Below, in pieces: positions 10,594 through 18,948 of a DNA stretch of 64,000 bases. The notes beneath the pieces are model-generated. The model saw only the letters and a list, made by a program, of their open reading frames with translations. It ran no database searches and had not been told where the DNA came from. The DNA comes from Acinetobacter sp. TGL-Y2. Lineage in GTDB: Bacteria; Pseudomonadota; Gammaproteobacteria; Pseudomonadales; Moraxellaceae. The stretch lies in assembly GCF_001612555.1 (NCBI RefSeq), contig NZ_CP015110.1:2170001-2234000 (forward strand), in the 5' to 3' direction. The first letter of the stretch is position 1; every line of letters begins with the position of its first letter. The position numbers and the translations under genes were made by a program.

Positions 10594-12351
10594 ATGATTC
10601 AGGCGCAAATTTCGGAGATTTTTCATTTTCCTACCGTGTTGAATAGAGAAAGACTCAGTTTTTCCGAAGCCACGGTAGCCGCAATAACTGAATGGGTGTC
10701 TTCGCTTTCCATTATGCAATTGGGTGATACCACAGAATCAGTATTACAAGCACTTTATGAAATTGCTGAATTAAAATGTTCCGAAACTTTGCGTTTTGAC
10801 CTTATACAAGCCTTACATCCGACCATTGAAAATGTATTGCTATGTTTAGAAAAAACTTTTCAAAATCAGGGTTTATACCATTCTGATCGAAATAAACACA
10901 TCATTGAACTGACCACACGTATACGTACTTTTTTTGCAGACATTTATATTGATATCGCGCAGCGCAGTGAAATTGGGCTGAAACAGCAGAAAATTTCATT
11001 TTTCAATTTTGCTCAAAAGAGAAATCTAAAAACAGCACGTACGCTTGCGACTTATTACGCTTTGCAACAATTGGGTTTACTGCTGGTACAACAGCAAATG
11101 CTCTATAGCACTGCCCTGTCTAACCAATGGTTGATGACGCATTATTTATATGATTCGGCGCTAAAGAATCAAGAGTACCTGATTAATATTAATCAGGTAC
11201 AAGGCACCAATCGTGTTATTCGTAATATTCAACAGGCCTATGCACAAGTTTTATTATTAGAAATTTTCAATACTCATCAAATTCGTCCATCTGAAATATA
11301 TGCTTTATATCAATGTAGTTTCGATTGGGCACAGATGGTGCAAATTTTGCCGCGTGAAACGACAATCGCACGTTATATTATCGACAGCTCAAAAGATCAT
11401 CCGCCTGTCTATAACCGTAAACAGCCTGAACGTTTTAAACCCAATATTTTCATTTCCACCCAAGGTTTATTAGAGCACATCAATTTAACCATTCAAAAAG
11501 ACAATGAATATTTATCTAAAAATGAAAAATTGTATTTTTCAGCACCTTTAAAATTTCACGTGCAGAATGTTTTAGGGACGACCACTGAGCGCCGTCATGA
11601 GCGTTATGAATATTCTGCCCCATTACAAATTTGTTTTGGTTTACCGACTGCTCATTTTTATTTATCTAAAGCCAAAAACTTCCATGAGACCTTAGGATTA
11701 AGTGATCATTTCGGTTTCCAGTCAGAAACAAATTTACTCGCAGATCGTGCCAACATGCACGACTCTTCAATACAAAAACAGCTTAAACTCCTTGATCGTC
11801 AAGCCAAGCAAACCTATCAAAGTCAGGTCTTGGACATCAGTATTACTGGTTATCGTGTGCACTGGTCCAATAATGAAGCACCACAAAACCTAAGAACAGG
11901 TGAATTTATTCTAATGAATGAAAATTTACAGAGTAAATGGAAAGGTGGTGTGATTCGTTGGATTAAACAATCTTTCGATAAAAGCTATGAACTTGGTTTA
12001 GAAGTCATTGCACAAGATATGTATCCTTGTGCGGTGAAAGTCCATGCAGACCGCTCTAACTTTAATTATCATCCGTGTTTGCTCATACAGATTCAACATT
12101 TAGAGTCGACCAGTTCAACTTTAATTGTTCCAAACTTGGCTTTTTTCAAAGAACAACAAGCGATTTATTTGCGCTTGGGTGAACAAGAGCTTAAAGTATA
12201 TTTGACCAAAGTAGTGCTAATGACTCAAAGCTTTATTCAATTTGATTTTGAGTTATTAAACGACGAACAACAAATAATAATCAATCAATTTATTCATTTG
12301 CAATCAACTGAAGCCAATAATCATCAAGATGTATGGGAAGCCTTAAAGTGA
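10594..12351 (+). CDS. PilZ-domain protein with a large helical N-terminal region
   Basis: 585 aa. Residues 1-320 are predicted mostly helical with no family I recognise. A PilZ domain follows with the c-di-GMP motifs RxxxR (R333-R337, RRHER) and DxSxxG (414-419, DISITG), separated by an unusual ~75-residue insertion, and a further ~110-residue C-terminal region. Probably a c-di-GMP receptor. It overlaps the next gene, a FimX-like protein, which suggests joint control of surface motility or type IV pili. FimX EAL domains are known to bind PilZ proteins in Xanthomonas. Starts 12 nt after epmB. Confidence 0.8.
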   Translation: MIQAQISEIFHFPTVLNRERLSFSEATVAAITEWVSSLSIMQLGDTTESVLQALYEIAELKCSETLRFDLIQALHPTIENVLLCLEKTFQNQGLYHSDRNKHIIELTTRIRTFFADIYIDIAQRSEIGLKQQKISFFNFAQKRNLKTARTLATYYALQQLGLLLVQQQMLYSTALSNQWLMTHYLYDSALKNQEYLININQVQGTNRVIRNIQQAYAQVLLLEIFNTHQIRPSEIYALYQCSFDWAQMVQILPRETTIARYIIDSSKDHPPVYNRKQPERFKPNIFISTQGLLEHINLTIQKDNEYLSKNEKLYFSAPLKFHVQNVLGTTTERRHERYEYSAPLQICFGLPTAHFYLSKAKNFHETLGLSDHFGFQSETNLLADRANMHDSSIQKQLKLLDRQAKQTYQSQVLDISITGYRVHWSNNEAPQNLRTGEFILMNENLQSKWKGGVIRWIKQSFDKSYELGLEVIAQDMYPCAVKVHADRSNFNYHPCLLIQIQHLESTSSTLIVPNLAFFKEQQAIYLRLGEQELKVYLTKVVLMTQSFIQFDFELLNDEQQIIINQFIHLQSTEANNHQDVWEALK

Positions 12352-14528
12352 GAAATTTATTATCAAAAAAGTTAAAACGCTCAGAAACTCGAGTTTTGAT
12401 TATTGATGATAATCAAATTCGTTATAACGATATTCTCACTATTTTCCAAAATCAAAATCATTTGGTTCATGCATTTTTGCTAGATGATTTGAAAACATTT
12501 GAAAAGCAGTTAAATCTTCCTTGGGATCTGGTTATTTTTGGTCAAGCCTACGATCTTAAAGTCGAACAATCCATTACTTTAACTCAAACCACCTCCAAAG
12601 CAGATATTCCAGTTTTATTGTTAAAGCCTGAACATTACTCAAATGATCAATATCAATCTTATATTCATAAAGGTATTTATGATGTCTTAGATTTAGATTT
12701 TCCTGATCATTTCTATATTACTTTAGTTCGTGCCCTGTCCTATAGCCGTTCAGTTCAGTCACAACAGAATTTACTCAATGATCTAGAAAGTGCTCAACAG
12801 CTCAAACAAGTTTTAGTGGAAGAGCAAAAAAAAGCGACTGCGACCATTCAAGAAGGGATTCACACCCAAGCCAATCCTGAGTATTTAAGTTTATTTGGTT
12901 TGCAAAGTGTGGATGATCTCGTGGGGCTTCCGCTACTTGATATTATCCAACCTAAAAAAGTCATTGATTTTAAAAGTCGTTTTAAAAAAGTCACGCAAGG
13001 TCAGTTTGAATTTGGGCGTTTTGAAATTGATACTTTAAATGATACTGCAAAAAGCGAAAATCCTTTAAAAATTGAATTTCTACCTAGCTTAGAAGAAGAC
13101 GCCGTTCAGATCACGATTGAGACCACTAACCCATCTACAACAGCGGGCAACTCAGATCATTTAGATAATTCCAATACCTTCGCAGCTCCGAGTATTGGCA
13201 AAGAGCCTGTGCTCAACAATATTCAGCGTTTCCTAAAAAATCAACCCGCTCAAGAAAATGCGCTGATTTTGTTTAGTTTGGCATGTTGTCCAGACAGCGT
13301 TTTAAACACGAATTGGGCAACATTTTCAGGTTATTTTGCAAAGCTTTCCGAATTTATTAAAGCACAAACCAATGGGACTGTGTTTAAAGTAGGAACTGGA
13401 TTGTATGCCACCATTATACAGGCAGAATCTAAAGATATACTCAGCTCACGCCTAACCGGATTGACTGCTTTAGAAAAACCTCAATTGGTTCAAATTGGTG
13501 AGCAAACGTTTCATCAAACGGTCCGAATTGGCTATCATCTTTTTGACAGTAAAGTTTTAGATCAACATGATTTCAATCAAACTCATTTCGATCTCTGGAT
13601 TGCTCAGGCCTATAACACACGCTTACCTAAAAGTAGTACAGATGCTGATTTTGATTTGTCTGTCGCCCACGTTGAACCGCCACGAAAAGCCGCACCATCG
13701 ACGCTTTCTCTTGAAGCCAAGACAGTCAACATCGCTGAACCGAGCTTTGCTATAGAGCCGATATCATTCAGTAGCTCTCCAGTGCTTGAGCGTATTCAGC
13801 AAGCCTTGAATAACAGCGAAATTCAACTCAAATATCAACAGCTCTATGACAAACAAGATATCAATTTAAATACCTATGAAGTATGTAGCGGATTTATTCA
13901 CGACAACCAGTGGTATAACATCAGTCATTTAATTGAGCTTGATCAAGAACCTGAGCTTTCCGTTAAAGTGGACCGCTGGATTTTGGTTGAAGCATGCAAG
14001 CAATTGCATAATTTTGTCACCCAATACCCTGAAGCAAAACTGGTGGTAAACCTGAATCGGCATATTTTGCTCCGTGATAAACAATTGCCAGAGTTACTTT
14101 CTAAACTCATCACCATTGTCGGAAGCCGTGCCAACCATCCTCTGATTCTACAATTCGATGAAGATGATTTTGCCAAAAGTCTGATTGAGTCTACTAATGC
14201 GATCAATGTGTTACGTGATCATGGTGCAGAAATTTCAATCCGTGGCTTTGGTGCCAGTATTTCAAGTGACGCCATATTAAAGCAGACCGATATTACGTGC
14301 TTCACTTTAGATGAAAAACTTGCAAAAATGCTCAATAGCAACAAAGAGTTGAAAAAGCTGCAACAGCAAATTGAAGCTTTCAATGCCGTTAAACCGATTG
14401 AAATGATTTTAAAAAGTTTAAATGATATGAGTGCCTTTGCCAATGCATGGAATGTCGATGTGCGTTTCTTACAAGGCGATTACTTCCAGAAAAAACTCGA
14501 TCATTTAACCGATGTACAAGACCAATAG
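12348..14528 (+). CDS. FimX-like degenerate REC-PAS-GGDEF-EAL protein
   Basis: About 726 aa from the GTG at 12348, which overlaps the upstream TGA (GTGA) and has GGGAAG spaced upstream; an ATG at 12333 is the alternative. Domains in order: REC-like (RVLIIDDNQ), with Gly where the phospho-acceptor Asp should be (DLVIFGQ); PAS-like (NPEYLSLFGLQSVDDLVG); a GGDEF-like region with GTGLY in place of the motif; and a C-terminal EAL fold (VVNLNRHILL, ISIRGFGASISS) that lacks the EAL triplet and the DDFG Asp pair. All catalytic sites look lost, so it is likely a c-di-GMP sensor/scaffold like P. aeruginosa FimX, which drives twitching motility. The paired PilZ gene supports this. Confidence 0.8.
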   Translation: MRNLLSKKLKRSETRVLIIDDNQIRYNDILTIFQNQNHLVHAFLLDDLKTFEKQLNLPWDLVIFGQAYDLKVEQSITLTQTTSKADIPVLLLKPEHYSNDQYQSYIHKGIYDVLDLDFPDHFYITLVRALSYSRSVQSQQNLLNDLESAQQLKQVLVEEQKKATATIQEGIHTQANPEYLSLFGLQSVDDLVGLPLLDIIQPKKVIDFKSRFKKVTQGQFEFGRFEIDTLNDTAKSENPLKIEFLPSLEEDAVQITIETTNPSTTAGNSDHLDNSNTFAAPSIGKEPVLNNIQRFLKNQPAQENALILFSLACCPDSVLNTNWATFSGYFAKLSEFIKAQTNGTVFKVGTGLYATIIQAESKDILSSRLTGLTALEKPQLVQIGEQTFHQTVRIGYHLFDSKVLDQHDFNQTHFDLWIAQAYNTRLPKSSTDADFDLSVAHVEPPRKAAPSTLSLEAKTVNIAEPSFAIEPISFSSSPVLERIQQALNNSEIQLKYQQLYDKQDINLNTYEVCSGFIHDNQWYNISHLIELDQEPELSVKVDRWILVEACKQLHNFVTQYPEAKLVVNLNRHILLRDKQLPELLSKLITIVGSRANHPLILQFDEDDFAKSLIESTNAINVLRDHGAEISIRGFGASISSDAILKQTDITCFTLDEKLAKMLNSNKELKKLQQQIEAFNAVKPIEMILKSLNDMSAFANAWNVDVRFLQGDYFQKKLDHLTDVQDQ

Positions 14529-14547
14529 GGTCTTGTACATTTTTGTT
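14512..14547 (+). terminator. intrinsic terminator overlapping the stop codon of the FimX-like gene
   Basis: Perfect 12-bp stem (14512-14523 with 14529-14540) followed by TTTTGTT. The TAG stop (14526-14528) sits in the 5-base loop, so the last codons of the gene form the 5' arm. Confidence 0.75.
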
Positions 14548-14566
14548 ATAAACAAAAGTTAAGACG

Positions 14567-14597
14567 AAAAAAAACAGGCATAAAGCCTGTTTTTTTG
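14567..14597. terminator. bidirectional terminator between the FimX-like gene and rpmE
   Basis: Stem AAAACAGGC/GCCTGTTTT (14571-14579, 14585-14593) with an A-run on the left and T-run on the right, so it can end transcripts of both converging genes. Confidence 0.85.
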
Positions 14598-14607
14598 TTT
14601 TTCGATA

Positions 14608-14832
14608 TTAACGTTTGATAGAACGTGACATACCAGAAAAACGTTGTTTGAACTTGTCGATACGACCGCCAGTGTCCACATTCTTTTGCTTACCCGTGTA
14701 GAATGGGTGGCAAGCTGAACATACGTCTAGGTAGATTGTTTCTTTACCAAGAGCTGAACGAGTTTCGATTACGTTACCACATGAACAAGTCGCAACTAAA
14801 GTTTCGTATTTTGGGTGAATATCGGCGCGCAT
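14608..14832 (-). CDS. rpmE: 50S ribosomal protein L31
   Basis: 74 aa. Zinc-binding (C+) form with cysteines C16, C18, C38 and C41 (ATCSCGN and [11 protein letters not shown]) and the C-terminal basic tail [11 protein letters not shown]. Long 5' leader (see 14833-15016). Confidence 0.97.
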   Translation of the reverse strand: MRADIHPKYETLVATCSCGNVIETRSALGKETIYLDVCSACHPFYTGKQKNVDTGGRIDKFKQRFSGMSRSIKR

Positions 14833-15022
14833 GGTCGATGCTCCATATAAATTAAGAAGGTTTAGCTGTCATCGCAATTGATCACTCTCAAACTTGAGGA
14901 AAGCGCTGATTTTTATCGCTCAAGCGATTTAGATCAGCAGATCAACACCACAACAGACCATTCTTTTGGCCCACCGAGACGGCATCCGTCAGGGCTAAGC
15001 ACAACAAGTGGGCGCAATTATA
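14833..15022 (-). promoter_or_regulatory. rpmE promoter and ~170-nt leader
   Basis: On the reverse strand a perfect -10 box TATAAT sits at 15022-15017; the -35 is weak. A transcript from it would have a leader of roughly 170 nt containing the hairpin GACGG-ATG-CCGTC and a GGGCT/AGCCC-rich segment. Such a leader could allow L31 autoregulation, which is inference. Confidence 0.45.
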
Positions 15023-15046
15023 CTGCAATTTAGTACAGATAGCGAG

Positions 15047-16027
15047 TTATTCATCCCCACTTTTCATCGGCTCTTTCGACCAATAATTGGCGAGAATACC
15101 GCAGACCATTAGCTGAATCTGATGAAAAATCATAATCGGCAATACAATCATACCCAGAGGCTGACCAATAAATAAAATTTGTGCCATCGGCACACCACTG
15201 GCTAATGTTTTCTTTGAACCGCAGAAAAAAATGGCACGCTGATCTGGCATGTTAAAACCCAACCATTTCGGAATATAAAATCCCAGCAACATAATTACAG
15301 TCAGTAATACTGAGCAGGCGAAGGTTAAATAAAATAAAGTCACACCACTGACTTGATGCCACAAACCTGCCACCACAGCCCCACTAAATGCACCATAGAC
15401 CACCATAAGAATTGAGCCTTGATCAAAGCTCTTTACGATGCTGGGGAATTTTTGCATATGAGGATATATATAGGGTCTCAATACTTGCCCTAAAATAAAA
15501 GGCACCAACAATAGCAACGTGATTTTTACAATGGCAGCGGTAGGATTAAAGTCATGCTCTGACTGACTGAGTATAAAGAATGCCACCAAAATGGGGGTAA
15601 TAAACATACCAATCAGATTTGAAAATGACGCGCTACAGACTGCGGCGGCAACATTTCCCCTTGCCACCGAGGTAAATGCAATAGAGGATTGTACAGTTGA
15701 CGGCAAAAAGCACATAAACAAAAACCCCCAATACAGCTCTTTACCCAGAAGTGGCAATAAGATCGGCTTCGCCATCAAACCTAAAAGTGGAAAGAGTGCA
15801 AAGGTAAATGCAAAGACCAAAGCGTGGAGTTTCCAATGCAAAATCCCATCGATCACCGCTTGACGTGATAATTTTGCACCATGCAAGAAAAATAAAATCG
15901 CAATAGCTACGGTAGTGACCACAGAGAATACCTCCGCGGCTTTACCAGAAATGGGCAATACACTGGCTAAAACCACCATCACAAACAATAAAATGGTAAA
16001 ACGATCTAAAGCCAACAATTTCAGCAT
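15047..16027 (-). CDS. YfeH-like bile acid:sodium symporter family protein
   Basis: 326 aa from the ATG at 16027, chosen because AAGGA lies six bases upstream; an ATG at 16054 would add nine residues. About ten hydrophobic helices. Family features of the SBF-like/YfeH group: FLHGAKLSRQAV, FLPSTVQSSIAFTSVARGN and FCGSKKTLASGVPMAQ. Substrate unknown; probably an inner-membrane organic-anion or small-solute transporter. Confidence 0.88.
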   Translation of the reverse strand: MLKLLALDRFTILLFVMVVLASVLPISGKAAEVFSVVTTVAIAILFFLHGAKLSRQAVIDGILHWKLHALVFAFTFALFPLLGLMAKPILLPLLGKELYWGFLFMCFLPSTVQSSIAFTSVARGNVAAAVCSASFSNLIGMFITPILVAFFILSQSEHDFNPTAAIVKITLLLLVPFILGQVLRPYIYPHMQKFPSIVKSFDQGSILMVVYGAFSGAVVAGLWHQVSGVTLFYLTFACSVLLTVIMLLGFYIPKWLGFNMPDQRAIFFCGSKKTLASGVPMAQILFIGQPLGMIVLPIMIFHQIQLMVCGILANYWSKEPMKSGDE

Positions 16028-16141
16028 CTTCAGTCCTTGAATTTTTAAAGTCATTGCAAAACATAAATTTTAAGGTCATAAAAAAGCCCAGATTGAGGGG
16101 TTAATCATGTCATTAACCATCTTACTGAGCTTTTAAAATAA

Positions 16142-16168
16142 AGCGAACATTCGATCAAAATGTTCGCT
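16142..16168 (-). terminator. hairpin downstream of gloA
   Basis: Stem AGCGAACAT/ATGTTCGCT followed on the reverse strand by the T-rich TTATTTT. Position fits the end of the ampG-gloA transcript. Confidence 0.5.
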
Positions 16169-16190
16169 ATTTTATAAATGAATGTATAAA

Positions 16191-16592
16191 TTAATTATTA
16201 CGCGCGTCTTTATCCAGTTGAATTAATTCAATTTTGCAACCATCTGGATCTTCAACAAAAGCAATGACCGTTACACCGCCTTTCATTGGGCCTGCTTCAC
16301 GCACGACATTACCACCACGTGATTTAATTTCTGCACAAGCCTGATAAGCATCTTCAACACCAATGGCAATATGACCATACGCATTGCCGAGTTCATAGCT
16401 TGTAGTGTCCCAGTTATGCGTCAGCTCTAAAACAGTATGGTTTTGTTCATCACCATAGCCCACAAAAGCCAAGGTAAAACGACCTTCTTCATAATCACGT
16501 TTGCGTAGTAAAGTCATGCCCAACACTTCAGTATAAAATTGAAGTGATTTGTCTAAATTACCTACACGTAACATGGTATGCAGCATTCGCAT
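16191..16592 (-). CDS. gloA: lactoylglutathione lyase (glyoxalase I)
   Basis: 133 aa. Isomerises the methylglyoxal-glutathione hemithioacetal to S-lactoylglutathione. Two VOC half-domains with [31 protein letters not shown] and [13 protein letters not shown]; the H/E metal ligands are recognisable. The ATG at 16592 is preferred because AAGGA sits eight bases upstream and E. coli GloA begins MRLLHTML; an upstream ATG (16601) would overlap ampG. Co-transcribed with ampG. Confidence 0.95.
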   Translation of the reverse strand: MRMLHTMLRVGNLDKSLQFYTEVLGMTLLRKRDYEEGRFTLAFVGYGDEQNHTVLELTHNWDTTSYELGNAYGHIAIGVEDAYQACAEIKSRGGNVVREAGPMKGGVTVIAFVEDPDGCKIELIQLDKDARNN

Positions 16593-16593
16593 C

Positions 16594-18762
16594 TTATTCA
16601 TCCTTATTTACAATTTGCTTTTGGTGATCGCTCAGTAACACTCCCACCCACACCACTAGAATCAGAATAGGAATCCCAATTAAGGTGGTCATCAGAAAGA
16701 AGTTTGGATAACCAATATTGGACACTATAGTACCTGAATATCCACCTAAAATCTTAGGTGTTAGGGTCATAAGTGAGCTGAAAATCGCATATTGAACGGC
16801 AGTAAATGAGACACTGGTCAAACTGGATAAGAATGCGATAAATGCCGCGCCTGCCAACCCTGAAGCGAGATTATCCACAATAATGGCAAAGTAGAGCCAA
16901 TTCGAGCTGTATTCTTTAATAACTTTGCCTTTGAGTTCAATACTTTTCTGTGCATTTGCATCAACGACTGCAATAGGGTCAACATCAATGGAAAGTGGAA
17001 CGTGATGGGATGTTGAATCCACTTTATAAGATAAAGCTACTTTGGGAGTAATTGCGTTAAGAGGTGCATAGTCACTTCGAAGACGAATGCTCTTCTGTTT
17101 CGCTGTCGCTAAGGCCTGCCCATCAATTGCACCCGTCATTAAACCGTGATCATCTAGTTTTGCAGGATAATCTTGTCCATCCAACACATAGTAGAGTGAT
17201 TTGTTCAGATCCATTTGAGTCATATCTATTCCAGCCAATTGACCTTTTACCACCACGCTTTGTTTAAGTTCAGATGCACGCAGTAGATTGTCTTGAGACA
17301 GCGGGAAAAATAAGATTTGGGGCTGCTCACTGGCTTTTAAATAGGGAAGATCAACCCTAACTGCATCTTGATCCGAATGTGCAAATTGACTTTGGATAGT
17401 GATTTTATCTGCCTGATTCAGCACACCAGCAGGTACATTTAACTTAAAATAACCGACCTCATCACTTTGGGTACGATATACATTTTCACCGACTTGAATG
17501 GTGACATCCAAAAGCTGTTGACCTGATTTCACCAAACCAATAAAAATCAGATTGGTAGAACTGGCTAAAACCGCACCCACAAACATCAATTTCATGATGT
17601 TAAAACGCTGCGCCAACAAACCGCCTAAGAAGCCGCCCAATAAACTAAAAATCACGCCATAAATTTTGACTGCTTCAGCAATTTGTTCTTTGCTAAAGTT
17701 GAGATCTTGATAAAACACATTCGAGATCACACCCGCAATGATGTCTGAAATTCGATAAAATCCAATCAGCAACAACAGCACCAGTGCCAATTTCAAGCCA
17801 TAGCGTTCAAAGAAATCTGCAATTGGATTGACCCAAGTTTCATAGGCCATTTGCTGATTCACTGCGCCCAGTTTCACTAAGCATGCACCGACCCCAAATG
17901 CGACTGCTCCAGAACCAATAAATCGCGCCGCTTCCAAACCAAAAAGTGCAAAAGAATCTTCGATGGAGAACCGCGTAACAACCGACTCGATCAGCCCACC
18001 TGATACAAGATAACTGAGCACAAAACTGCTGACAGCGACAAAAAATACCGCCACTAAACGATAATAATCGGTGCGTTTATATTCTTTACGCACACGATCG
18101 ACTTGTGGTTCACGAATACACAGCGTTGTTGCAATACCAATCAGCATGACCGCTGCCATGACCAAGTAGGTATATTTCCAAGCCTCGTAAATATAATTGC
18201 CTTTGGCTGTGCCTAATTTTGCTGCCAGAAACAGTGCACCCGCACCAGCAATGATCATGCCAATGCGATAACCTGCATTGTAAGTCGAAGCCAATACCGT
18301 CTGCATTTGTGTTTCAGCTAGCTCAATACGATAAGCATCAATCACAATATCTTGTGTGGCCGCAGAGAATCCAAGCAAAACGGCGCCTGCTGCCATTTGA
18401 TACAAATAGCTCTGCCCCAAAGCAGGATCTGAAAATGCCATCAGACAAATGGCGCAAATAATCAGAATTTGGGCAATCAAAAGCCATGCCCGACGACGCC
18501 CCAGTGCCTTAGTCAAAAAAGGGACCGGCAGCTCATCGATCAGTGGTGCCCACACGAATTTAAATGAATACCCCAGTGCCGCCCAACTAAAAAAAGTCAC
18601 GGCGCTTTTCGATATACCCGCTTCACCCAACCAAAGCGAAAGACTCGAAAAAATCAGAAGAATAGGAATACCCGCAGAGAATCCCAAAAACAACATGATG
18701 AGCGCGCGGCGATCTAAAAAGGCTAAAAAGGCAGATTTCCATCCGGAAGTGTGTGCTGTCAT
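16594..18762 (-). CDS. ampG: AmpG-like muropeptide MFS permease with a large periplasmic insertion
   Basis: 722 aa, versus about 490 in E. coli and 594 in P. aeruginosa. Imports GlcNAc-anhydroMurNAc peptides for cell-wall recycling. The N-terminal part matches AmpG ([48 protein letters not shown]). Between about residues 412 and 618 lies a ~200-residue non-membrane segment with beta-rich, Ig-like character ([19 protein letters not shown]...), inserted between two TM helices of the C-terminal half; the fold then resumes with [15 protein letters not shown]. Start ATG at 18762; gloA follows directly. Confidence 0.9.
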   Translation of the reverse strand: MTAHTSGWKSAFLAFLDRRALIMLFLGFSAGIPILLIFSSLSLWLGEAGISKSAVTFFSWAALGYSFKFVWAPLIDELPVPFLTKALGRRRAWLLIAQILIICAICLMAFSDPALGQSYLYQMAAGAVLLGFSAATQDIVIDAYRIELAETQMQTVLASTYNAGYRIGMIIAGAGALFLAAKLGTAKGNYIYEAWKYTYLVMAAVMLIGIATTLCIREPQVDRVRKEYKRTDYYRLVAVFFVAVSSFVLSYLVSGGLIESVVTRFSIEDSFALFGLEAARFIGSGAVAFGVGACLVKLGAVNQQMAYETWVNPIADFFERYGLKLALVLLLLIGFYRISDIIAGVISNVFYQDLNFSKEQIAEAVKIYGVIFSLLGGFLGGLLAQRFNIMKLMFVGAVLASSTNLIFIGLVKSGQQLLDVTIQVGENVYRTQSDEVGYFKLNVPAGVLNQADKITIQSQFAHSDQDAVRVDLPYLKASEQPQILFFPLSQDNLLRASELKQSVVVKGQLAGIDMTQMDLNKSLYYVLDGQDYPAKLDDHGLMTGAIDGQALATAKQKSIRLRSDYAPLNAITPKVALSYKVDSTSHHVPLSIDVDPIAVVDANAQKSIELKGKVIKEYSSNWLYFAIIVDNLASGLAGAAFIAFLSSLTSVSFTAVQYAIFSSLMTLTPKILGGYSGTIVSNIGYPNFFLMTTLIGIPILILVVWVGVLLSDHQKQIVNKDE

Positions 18763-18948
18763 TGCGTTGTTATTGTCGGCAAAATGAATTAATGCTATTC
18801 AACTCTTTAATGACGATGGTTTCAATATTTTTTATGCAACCACTGCAGGATATTTTGCAGTTATTTAGCGGATGTTCTCTTGATCTTTGTGTTTAAACCT
18901 GTATACCTTTAGACTTTCAACTGTACTTATTAGTTTTGGATTTCACCT

